From Serratia symbiotica (GTDB taxonomy: Bacteria; Pseudomonadota; Gammaproteobacteria; Enterobacterales; Enterobacteriaceae): a stretch of DNA of 64,000 bases. The number at the start of each line of letters is the position of its first letter. Position 1 is the first letter of the stretch. Shown here in pieces: positions 53,203 through 64,000 of the stretch. Both the position numbers and the translations under genes were made by a program. Location of the stretch: positions 3,038,001-3,102,000 of the forward strand of contig NZ_CP050855.1 in the NCBI RefSeq assembly GCF_000821185.2, read 5' to 3'. The notes beneath the pieces were generated by a model. It worked only from the letters and a program-made list of their open reading frames with translations. It did no database searches and was not told where the DNA came from.

Positions 53203-53245
53203 AATAGGCTTGTTTACTGTGCTCGTTTCGAACTAATACTTATAG

Positions 53246-53274
53246 AGTTACCATAGTCGTATGCGGCATGACAA
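53246..53274 (-). promoter_or_regulatory. candidate ilvL promoter
   Basis: On the minus strand, TTGTCA (53274-53269) and GTAACT (53251-53246) separated by 17 bp, about 45 bp upstream of the ilvL start. Position agrees with the ilvG promoter of E. coli; the -10 is a weak match. Confidence 0.45.
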
Positions 53275-53479
53275 CACTTTTTTGCGTTATTATCCGACGC
53301 AATACTGCACCTGAACTCTATTAGTGGGTATTACCATCCACTGTGAAACCGTTCGCAAAAAAATGCTATCTACATGGGATCATGTAATTTTTCTGCGAAT
53401 TATCCAGAAAAAACCATCATGACAACACGTAACAGCGGGATAGATCACGCATCATGTTGTCCTCAGTAAGGAGAGCAAT

Positions 53480-55003
53480 ATGTCACTAGCGGTTATCTAT
53501 ACCCGTGCCACGATCGGCGTGCAGGCCCCTTCGGTTATGGTGGAAGTGCACATCAGCAATGGCCTGCCCGGCCTAACGTTAGTCGGCCTGCCGGAAACCA
53601 CGGTAAAAGAAGCACGTGACCGGGTTCGCAGCGCATTGATTAATAACGGCTTCACTTTTCCCGCCCGACGAATCACTGTTAATCTGGCACCGGCCGATCT
53701 GCCCAAAGAAGGCGGCCGTTATGACCTGCCGATTGCGCTAGCGATCCTCGCAGCTTCCGAACAACTGCCCATCGAGACGTTAGCACGCTATGAATTTCTC
53801 GGCGAACTGGCACTATCCGGTGCACTGCGACCGGTCAGAGGCGCGATCCCGGCAGCGCTGGCAGCAGCAGAAGCCGGGCGTAGGCTGATCCTATCAGCAG
53901 ACAATGGTCACGAAGTCGGCCTGATAGCGCAGGGCGAAACACGGGTAGCGCAGCACCTTTTGGAGGTATGTGCCTTCCTGCTCGGCCGGGGAGAACTACC
54001 AACCGCCATCGCGCCACCCACTGCTAATACACAGCAAGAATCAGCCAATTTGCAAGATATTATCGGCCAGGGACAGGCTAAGCGAGCGCTGGAGATCGCC
54101 GCAGCCGGTGGGCACAACCTGCTGCTGATCGGCCCACCGGGTACCGGAAAAACCATGTTGGCCAGCCGCCTGACCGGCCTGCTGCCACCCTTAACCGAGC
54201 AGGAGGCGTTAGAAAGCGTGGCGTTAGCCAGCCTGCTGCGCCATGATATAGAGTCTTTACCTTGGCGACAGCGGCCTTTTCGCGCGCCGCATCACAGCGC
54301 CTCGATGGCCGCGTTGGTCGGGGGAGGATCTTTGCCGCAGCCAGGTGAGATCTCCATGGCACATAACGGAGTATTATTTCTGGATGAACTACCTGAATTC
54401 GAACGCAAGGTGCTCGACGCGCTGCGTGAACCCTTGGAATCCGGTGAGATCGTGATTTCACGCGCCAACGCAAAAGTCTGTTTTCCCGCACGGGTGCAGT
54501 TGATCGCCGCGATGAACCCCAGCCCGACCGGGCACCATCAGGGTGCGCATAACCGCGCTTCCCCTCAGCAGGTGTTGCGTTATTTGAGCCGACTTTCCGG
54601 GCCTTTTCTCGATCGTTTCGACCTGTCGATCGAAGTGCCACTATTGCCGCCGGGTATTCTCAGCAAGCGCCGGACAGAGGGAGAAAATAGCGCTCAGGTG
54701 CGCACACGAGTTATGCAGGCGCGCGTTAGGCAGCTTCATCGAGCCGGTAAAATCAATGCACTACTGAGCAATCAAGAAGTGGAACGGGATTGCTCGTTGC
54801 AGACAGCGGACGCTGAGTTTCTGGAAAACACCTTACACACCCTGGGATTATCGGTTCGTGCCTGGCAAAGAATTTTGAAAGTGGCGCGCACACTGGCTGA
54901 TTTAGCGGGAGATAGAGATATTGATAAACGCCACTTGGGCGAAGCACTGGGCTACCGCAGCATGGATCGTCTGCTGTTGCAGTTGCATCGCCGCCTGGAG
55001 TGA
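53480..55003 (+). CDS. comM: Mg-chelatase-like AAA+ ATPase ComM (YifB)
   Basis: 507 aa, as in E. coli YifB (506). N-terminal domain about 1-170 (Lon-protease-like fold, MSLAVIYTRATIGVQAPSV), then the AAA+ core with Walker A IGPPGTGKTMLA (about residues 216-227), Walker B GVLFLDELPEF, and a C-terminal Mg-chelatase-associated domain. In Vibrio ComM is a hexameric helicase that drives branch migration during natural transformation and DNA integration. GGAGAGCAAT precedes ATG 53480. Divergent from ilvL, as in E. coli. Confidence 0.94.
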   Translation: MSLAVIYTRATIGVQAPSVMVEVHISNGLPGLTLVGLPETTVKEARDRVRSALINNGFTFPARRITVNLAPADLPKEGGRYDLPIALAILAASEQLPIETLARYEFLGELALSGALRPVRGAIPAALAAAEAGRRLILSADNGHEVGLIAQGETRVAQHLLEVCAFLLGRGELPTAIAPPTANTQQESANLQDIIGQGQAKRALEIAAAGGHNLLLIGPPGTGKTMLASRLTGLLPPLTEQEALESVALASLLRHDIESLPWRQRPFRAPHHSASMAALVGGGSLPQPGEISMAHNGVLFLDELPEFERKVLDALREPLESGEIVISRANAKVCFPARVQLIAAMNPSPTGHHQGAHNRASPQQVLRYLSRLSGPFLDRFDLSIEVPLLPPGILSKRRTEGENSAQVRTRVMQARVRQLHRAGKINALLSNQEVERDCSLQTADAEFLENTLHTLGLSVRAWQRILKVARTLADLAGDRDIDKRHLGEALGYRSMDRLLLQLHRRLE

Positions 55004-55023
55004 AATGAAGCCATCAGGCCCCA

Positions 55024-55362
55024 TCAATCATCGCTGTCGGTATAGTCTTCCACGACATCAGCCTGCGGTTTACCGCCAGACAGAGTATGGAATTTTTTCG
55101 GGCGGCGTGTGCGCACCAGATATTTAGCCCAGACTTTTTCCTGCTCGGTAACCGGCTCACGTACACCGTGACACACTGCGACGAACTGTTGTTCTTCTGC
55201 AGTGACTGGCTGGCGTTTGCCAGCGTCCAGCTCGTTGAATGCATACCCGAAACGCTCTAGCAATTGCGCTTCTTTAATGGTGAAATCACCGTGACGGGAG
55301 AACCCGCGGGGATAATGTTTATTATCAAAAAAACGATTGGTCGTGGTGAAACTATCCGCCAT
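55024..55362 (-). CDS. maoP: macrodomain Ori organization protein MaoP (YifE)
   Basis: 112 aa from ATG 55362 ([20 protein letters not shown]), the E. coli length; an in-frame upstream start at 55440 is not conserved. DUF413 family. The C terminus FHTLSGGKP ... EDYTDSDD is nearly the same as in E. coli. MaoP with the DNA site maoS constrains mobility of the Ori macrodomain. Convergent with comM (20-bp gap) and divergent from hdfR, the same as E. coli. This places the segment in the origin-proximal part of an enterobacterial chromosome. Confidence 0.94.
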   Translation of the reverse strand: MADSFTTTNRFFDNKHYPRGFSRHGDFTIKEAQLLERFGYAFNELDAGKRQPVTAEEQQFVAVCHGVREPVTEQEKVWAKYLVRTRRPKKFHTLSGGKPQADVVEDYTDSDD

Positions 55363-55480
55363 CTGACACGCTCCTAGTCTTCTCATGGTCGTGCTGTTAT
55401 GGCGCGGAGTATTAGATAGGCTTGACATTCTGTAAAACAAAACATTTAAATCTTAACGACAAAAATTTTTGGAGATAGGT

Positions 55481-56308
55481 GTGGATACCGAATTACTGAA
55501 AACCTTTTTAGAGGTCAGTAGAACACGCCACTTTGGCAGAGCCGCAGAATCCTTGTACTTAACGCAGTCTGCAGTCAGTTTCCGCATCCGCCAGTTAGAA
55601 AACCAATTGGGCGCAAATTTATTCACCCGTCACCGCAACAATATTCGCCTGACACCCGCCGGTGAGCGGCTACTCCCCTATGCCGAAAGCCTGATAAACA
55701 CCTGGCAATTGGCGAAAAAAGAAGTAGTGCGAACGTTGCAGCATACTGAGCTGTCGATTGGTGCTACCGCTTTATTATGGGAAGCCTATCTGACCCCCTG
55801 GGTACAATCGCTTTATCAGCAGCGCAAGGCGCTCCAGTTAGAAGCCAGGGTGTCGTTAAGGCATTCTTTGGTAAAACAGCTACATGAAAGACAGCTTGAT
55901 TTACTTATTACCACAGAGCCACCCAAGATGGGTGAGTTGACCAGCCAACTATTGGGCAATTTCTCGCTGCGCCTGTTCTCGGCCAGCCGCTGCGAAAAAC
56001 AGGCACTGATGCCGTATATCAAACTGGAATGGGGTGCCAACTTTCACCAAGAGGAAAGCAGGATGCAGGCAGGCGATAACGTTCCAATACTCACAACGAC
56101 TTCCGCGCACCTAACCCGCCAGTTACTAGAAACCACTGGCGGCTGCGCCTTCCTGCCCAGACAATGGGAAAAAGAATATCCGCAGTTGGTCGCAGTCAGT
56201 GAGATCCCACCTATCGTCCGCCCATTGTACGCTGTCTGGCTACAGAACAGTGACCAGCAGACATTGATCCGGCAACTGCTGAAAATACCCTTAAATACCG
56301 CAGAATGA
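55481..56308 (+). CDS. hdfR: HTH-type transcriptional regulator HdfR
   Basis: LysR-family regulator, 275 aa from GTG 55481, which gives the conserved start (V)[18 protein letters not shown] after a GGAGATAG ribosome-binding site; the upstream in-frame start at 55469 would add four residues. HTH about residues 1-60 ([19 protein letters not shown]), nearly identical to E. coli; the inducer domain is more diverged. In E. coli HdfR represses the flagellar master operon flhDC and is itself repressed by H-NS. Divergent from maoP, followed by an IS256-family relic. Confidence 0.92.
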   Translation: MDTELLKTFLEVSRTRHFGRAAESLYLTQSAVSFRIRQLENQLGANLFTRHRNNIRLTPAGERLLPYAESLINTWQLAKKEVVRTLQHTELSIGATALLWEAYLTPWVQSLYQQRKALQLEARVSLRHSLVKQLHERQLDLLITTEPPKMGELTSQLLGNFSLRLFSASRCEKQALMPYIKLEWGANFHQEESRMQAGDNVPILTTTSAHLTRQLLETTGGCAFLPRQWEKEYPQLVAVSEIPPIVRPLYAVWLQNSDQQTLIRQLLKIPLNTAE

Positions 56309-56432
56309 GGCGCTATAACCGCTTCAGACACCGGTGGCGGTATAAACCAGAAAAATATGCTCATTAAGCCGGTAAAGCAGAACAGTGCCTTGATCTTGGG
56401 ACTGTTAGAGGAATAACAGAAATCGAGTAGGA

Positions 56433-57362
56433 GGGAGTGTTAGAAATTCTGTATCATTCCAGTAAAATACCGATAAAATTAATGATATATGTCCCAACCC
56501 TTCGATGTTGATAAAGCCCTGAAAGCACTTCAGAATGGTCAGGCTCTGGCAGGTAAAGCGGCATCTTAACCATGCTGATCAAGCAGTTAACCGAAGTGCA
56601 CTGGCTACTGAGCTCGACTCTCATCCGGCTTAGGGCGTTGAAGCCAAGGTTCGCCAAGAAAAACGGTCAAAACGCCAACCGATGCTTTTGAGCTGGCCAC
56701 TCTAGGCGACCATAATGGCTCCTTTTAACCTCATCTCATGAAAAAACATCAGACCACGCTGTCCGATAAAATCGAGCGCAAGAACATCGGTATGTTCGCG
56801 CTGGATATGAGCTATAAAGACATCAGCCAGGAAATCGAAGATTTATACGCATTTAGTGTCTCCAGTGCCACGCTCAGCGCCGTCACCGATAAAGCTATTC
56901 CTGAGCTGAAAAACGGCAGCAACGCCCACTAGAAACGGTGTATCTCCTTGCATGGCTGGATACGATCCACTATAAAATCCGTGAAGACGGGCGCTATCAA
57001 AGCAAGGCAGTTTTCCCCGTTTTCTCGCTGGCTCTAGACGGTAAAAAAGAGAGCCTGAGCCTCTATTTGTCTGAAAATGAGGGCGCTAACTTCTGGCTGT
57101 CGGTACTGACCGAACTACAAAATCGTGGCGTGAACGATATTCTGATTGCCTGTGTTGATGGCCTGATGGGGTTCCCGGAAGCGATAAACAACATTTACCC
57201 AATACAGAAATCCCGTTGTTCGTCATCCACCCGATCCGCAACTCAATTAAATATGTTGCCTCAACGCACCACAAGGCGTTTATGGCTGATTGAAAAGCGG
57301 TTTACCCTACGGTATCAAAAGAGGCAGCGGAAACTGTGCTGGATGAGTTGCCGTTCGGCTAA
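56433..57362 (+). mobile_element. IS256-family insertion sequence relic
   Basis: The left end GGGAGTGTTAGAAATTCTG at 56433 resembles IS256-family ends. The transposase begins at ATG 56489 (MSQPFDVDKALKALQNGQAL) but quickly runs into stops and frame changes. Matching parts then occur at 56738-56932 (KKHQTTLSDKIERKNIGMF, SYKDISQEIEDLYAFSVSS) and 56938 onward (AWLDTIHYKIREDGRYQSKA, LYLSENEGANFWLSVLTELQ, LIACVDGLMGFPEA, containing a DDE Asp). Further frameshifts follow near 57210 and the copy stops at about 57362, before the normal C terminus. It is therefore a 3'-truncated, multiply broken copy lying between hdfR and the rRNA operon. Confidence 0.85.
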
Positions 57363-57468
57363 CACTTCCCCTTATCGGGTGTGTAGAGGACTTTCACCTC
57401 CAAGTCACCGCTTCGGTCACCACAGCCAACCCGGTTGTGCTAACGTGCAACGCGCCATACCCGGCACA

Positions 57469-57500
57469 CAACGAAAGGCCCTTCGCTTTCGCAAAGGGCT
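57469..57500 (-). terminator. rRNA operon terminator
   Basis: On the minus strand, GCCCTTTGCGA / GCGAAGGGC stem-loop followed by CTTTCGTTGT, just past tRNA-Trp. It resembles enterobacterial rrn terminators of the GCCCTTTGC...GAAGGGC type. Confidence 0.65.
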
Positions 57501-57508
57501 ATTTAATA

Positions 57509-57584
57509 TGGCAGGGGCGGAGAGACTCGAACTCGCGACACCCGGTTTTGGAGACCGGTGCTCTACCAACTGAGCTACGCCCCT
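57509..57584 (-). tRNA. trpT: tRNA-Trp (CCA)
   Basis: 76 nt including an encoded CCA. Acceptor AGGGGCG pairs with CGCCCCT; anticodon loop CTCCAAA gives anticodon CCA; the T loop GTTCGAGTC is normal. Nearly identical to E. coli trpT. Last gene of the rRNA operon, as in rrnC of E. coli. Confidence 0.97.
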
Positions 57585-57637
57585 AAATTACGTCTAATAT
57601 TGCGCCTGCTAAAGTTGGCAGACCTAATTCAATTAGG

Positions 57638-57714
57638 TGGCGGAACGGACGGGGCTCGAACCCGCGACCCCCTGCGTGACAGGCAGGTATTCTAACCAAC
57701 TGAACTACCGCTCC
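57638..57714 (-). tRNA. aspT: tRNA-Asp (GTC)
   Basis: 77 nt including CCA. Acceptor GGAGCGG, anticodon loop CTGTCAC with anticodon GTC, T loop GTTCGAGCC. Nearly identical to E. coli tRNA-Asp, located between 5S rRNA and tRNA-Trp. Confidence 0.97.
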
Positions 57715-57807
57715 TCCGGTTCTTCTACGTTGCATCTCACGATGCCCGCAAAATTGACTTGGCCTATTTTGCGTATTATCAGCGGTCATACTGATAACGT
57801 TTATTTG

Positions 57808-57927
57808 ATGCCTGGCAGTGTCCTACTCTCACATGGGGAGACCCCACACTACCATCGGCGCTACGGCGTTTCACTGCTGAGTTCGGCATGGAATCAGGTG
57901 GGACCACCGCGCTATCGCCGCCAGGCA
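57808..57927 (-). rRNA. rrf: 5S ribosomal RNA
   Basis: 120 nt starting TGCCTGGCGGCGATAGCGCG and ending CACTGCCAGGCAT on the minus strand; the terminal stem TGCCTGGC/GCCAGGCA is intact. Follows 23S by 104 bp. Confidence 0.97.
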
Positions 57928-58031
57928 AAGTCTGTTTCATTCTCGGCCGTTACTCACGTAACCACCAGAACCAATCTCGGAACTCGCTGAAAATAACTCC
58001 ACCCCTGCCTATAACACACCTTCGGTGTTGT

Positions 58032-60943
<2,912 letters not shown>

Positions 60944-61074
60944 TTACAACCCGAAGGTGTCTCACTTCGCATTGCAAACAGGTGAGTGTCACCATGACAG
61001 CTTGACCCTTACCCCAATACCTCTACGCAGGGATAAGCTTCAGCCGTCATTTTTCAATTTTCAGCTTGTTCCAG

Positions 61075-61088
61075 ATTGTTAAAGAGCA
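61075..61088 (-). promoter_or_regulatory. boxA antitermination site in the 16S-23S spacer
   Basis: On the minus strand TGCTCTTTAACAAT, the enterobacterial rrn boxA bound by NusB/NusE; located between tRNA-Glu and 23S. Confidence 0.85.
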
Positions 61089-61158
61089 CTATCTCAAACC
61101 CGACTCGCAAGTCAGCTTTGAGATAGTCGGTGATAATGTCTTTCACTCATTATCACAA

Positions 61159-61234
61159 TGGCGTCCCCAAGGGGATTCGAACCCCTGTTACAGCCGTGAA
61201 AGGGCAGTGTCCTAGGCCTCTAGACGATGGGGAC
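61159..61234 (-). tRNA. tRNA-Glu (TTC)
   Basis: 76 nt with CCA. Acceptor GTCCCCA, anticodon loop CTTTCAC with anticodon TTC, T loop GTTCGAATC. It is the single spacer tRNA, which places this operon in the tRNA-Glu class rather than the Ile-Ala class. Confidence 0.97.
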
Positions 61235-61423
61235 ACAGAAATTGCCTGGCAAATCGCTGATTGGCTATTTCCGTGTAAAGGCGCAACTCTGCTGGCAAAG
61301 TCAAGCAACCACGGTGTTAACCACTCAGTCGCCTCTAGCGCCTTTCAACGAAAGGGTTTTCTTGCTCATCGACATTCATCAGACAATCTGTGTGAGCACG
61401 CCACACAAATCAATATCTTTCGG

Positions 61424-62965
<1,542 letters not shown>

Positions 62966-63117
62966 AAAGCTTGATATGCTTCAACTTGTGAAGCGCTGCT
63001 CAAAGATTTACTGCATGAATGTTACTTCAGGTAGTCACTCTTCAAGACTTGATATTTTTTCGTCCCAACAGGGACGGGATATCGTCTTGTGGAGTGCCCA
63101 CACAGATTGTCTGATAA

Positions 63118-63131
63118 ATTGTTAAAGAGCG
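63118..63131 (-). promoter_or_regulatory. boxA in the rRNA leader
   Basis: Minus-strand GCTCTTTAACAAT between the promoters and 16S, matching the spacer boxA at 61075-61088. Confidence 0.85.
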
Positions 63132-63171
63132 GTAAGTCAGCCGCAGCACGGCGGCAAACTTGAGGTGGCGT

Positions 63172-63199
63172 ATACTACGCGTTCCCTCTGAAGAGTCAA
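63172..63199 (-). promoter_or_regulatory. rrn P2 promoter
   Basis: Minus strand: -35 TTGACT (63199-63194), 16-bp spacer, -10 TAGTAT (63177-63172). Sequence and spacing match enterobacterial rrn P2 promoters. Confidence 0.85.
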
Positions 63200-63269
63200 G
63201 CCATTATTTTGACTTTTCCCTTGCTGATCCGGCAGCGTATCTGCCGAAATACCGGGCCAGTGGGGGCGC

Positions 63270-63297
63270 ATTATAGGGCGTTCTCGGCAGCCCGCAA
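63270..63297 (-). promoter_or_regulatory. rrn P1 promoter
   Basis: Minus strand: -35 TTGCGG (63297-63292), 16-bp spacer, perfect -10 TATAAT (63275-63270), followed by the GC-rich GCGCCCCC discriminator expected for stringent control by ppGpp/DksA. An AT-rich stretch upstream (63300-63325) can serve as UP element. Confidence 0.85.
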
Positions 63298-63373
63298 CAG
63301 GTATTTTCAACAAAAACGATTGTTTGCTGCATTCCACAGCAACATCCCACCTTATACCCATTTGCGCACAAAC

Positions 63374-63382
63374 TTATCCACA
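63374..63382 (+). promoter_or_regulatory. consensus DnaA box
   Basis: Perfect TTATCCACA between rrn P1 and the purH promoter. A single consensus box can occur by chance about every few hundred kilobases per strand; its position here is suggestive but not proof of function. Confidence 0.5.
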
Positions 63383-63414
63383 GGCGCCATTTGCACGGAA
63401 AATTTACGAGCGTC

Positions 63415-63436
63415 ACGCAAACGTTTTCGCTACAAT
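63415..63436 (+). promoter_or_regulatory. purH promoter -10 with overlapping PurR box
   Basis: ACGCAAACGTTTTCGC (63415-63430) matches the PurR operator consensus (ACGCAAACGTTTTCGT) at 15 of 16 bases and directly precedes a TACAAT -10 (63431-63436). It implies repression of purH(D) by PurR with hypoxanthine/guanine, as in E. coli. Transcription start would be near 63443, leaving a leader of about 120 nt. Confidence 0.88.
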
Positions 63437-63565
63437 CCCCCGCGATAAAAACGTTCCCCCCTTTACGGGAGCGTGACCTTAATTTGTGCCTGACCGCCCC
63501 TCATTAAGGTGGAAATTCACGTAACGCTCTTTATATTGCGACTCCAAAAGCCAAGGGATAAAACC

Positions 63566-64000
63566 ATGCAACAACCTCGTCCAATCCGCCGGGCTCTGCT
63601 CAGCGTGTCTGACAAAGCCGGTATTGTTGAATTCGCCAAAGCGCTGTTAAGCCGGGGCGTTGAACTGCTCTCAACTGGCGGCACCGCCCGCCTGCTGGCA
63701 GAGGCCAATTTGCCTGTTACCGAAGTTTCCGACTATACCGGTTTCCCGGAGATGATGGACGGACGAGTCAAGACCCTGCACCCTAAAATCCACGGCAGCA
63801 TTCTCGGTCGTCGTGGCAAAGACGACACCATCATGAGACAACACGGCATTAAACCGATCGATATGGTGGTAGTAAATCTGTATCCGTTCGCCCAAACCAT
63901 AGCGCGCTTGGGCTGCTCACTGGAAGATGCGGTCGAAAACATCGATATCGGCGGCCCAACCATGATACGTTCCGCTGCCAAGAACCATCAAGATGTCGCC
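63566..64000 (+). CDS. purH: bifunctional AICAR formyltransferase/IMP cyclohydrolase, 3' end outside window
   Basis: First 145 codons of PurH (family about 529 aa); the frame runs open through the right edge. Start ATG 63566 with AAGGGATAA upstream. N-terminal MGS-like IMP cyclohydrolase domain: [69 protein letters not shown] and [19 protein letters not shown]. It performs the last two steps of IMP synthesis. Divergent from the rRNA operon, the arrangement E. coli has at rrnE. PurR-controlled. Confidence 0.96.
   Translation, partial: MQQPRPIRRALLSVSDKAGIVEFAKALLSRGVELLSTGGTARLLAEANLPVTEVSDYTGFPEMMDGRVKTLHPKIHGSILGRRGKDDTIMRQHGIKPIDMVVVNLYPFAQTIARLGCSLEDAVENIDIGGPTMIRSAAKNHQDVA

Noticed and set aside
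57363..57468. Continuation of the IS256 transposase past 57362
   Set aside because: The similarity stops at the segment ending VLDELP; the following sequence belongs to the rRNA operon downstream region.

Overview
The window is a gammaproteobacterial chromosome segment with clear Enterobacterales character. It carries pitA/yhiN, uspA, prlC-rsmJ, rlmJ-gorA, yhjD, ilvC/ilvY, ilvLGMEDA, comM, maoP/hdfR, a 16S-tRNA-Glu-23S-5S-tRNA-Asp-tRNA-Trp operon and purH, mostly in the familiar E. coli-type neighbourhoods. Protein similarity recalled from family knowledge, plus the srfB/srfC, iol and rpfF/rpfR loci, points to Serratia. The many broken genes and decayed insertion sequences beside fully intact housekeeping genes fit a lineage in early genome reduction, such as Serratia symbiotica. 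The species call is inference; no database search was possible.

Layout: 1-4453 holds the end of srfB (its 5' part lies outside the window) translationally coupled to srfC. 4473-7478 is the divergent pair yhiN/pitA. 7479-20968 is a myo-inositol catabolism (iol) island. Its enzymes iolA, iolB, iolC (fused to DUF2090), iolD, iolG, iolE and its RpiR-type regulator are intact, but its MFS transporter, an iolI-like epimerase and an iolH-like epimerase are pseudogenes. 20982-21991 is an IS481-family element with a doubly frameshifted transposase. 22251-28949 returns to the ancestral order: uspA, an ABC sugar transporter relic, rsmJ, prlC, rlmJ, gorA.

28950-43955 is accessory. It contains an AT-rich stretch; a small sensory module (periplasmic sulfite-oxidase-fold protein, hybrid histidine kinase, and a regulator with an N-terminal HTH and C-terminal receiver); a palindrome followed by a terminator with no ORF between; a Tn3-family transposon with a frameshifted tnpA, an intact serine resolvase and a GNAT acetyltransferase passenger; a broken spy; and an intact rpfR/rpfF pair predicted to make and sense a diffusible fatty-acid signal. 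yhjD closes this part.

44052-53202 is branched-chain amino acid biosynthesis: ilvC with its divergent activator ilvY, and the ilvLGMEDA operon with leader peptide and attenuator. 53480-56308 holds comM, maoP and hdfR, followed by an IS256-family relic. 57469-63300 is a complete rRNA operon on the minus strand with boxA sites, P1/P2 promoters and a terminator. Divergent from it is purH, cut by the right edge, with a PurR box in its promoter.

The most interesting points are the three-gene sensory module, the intact DSF-type signalling pair, the inositol pathway that kept its enzymes but lost its neighbouring importer, a 20-bp repeat found where gene order departs from the usual enterobacterial arrangement, and an rRNA operon whose two flanks belong to different rrn operons in E. 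coli.
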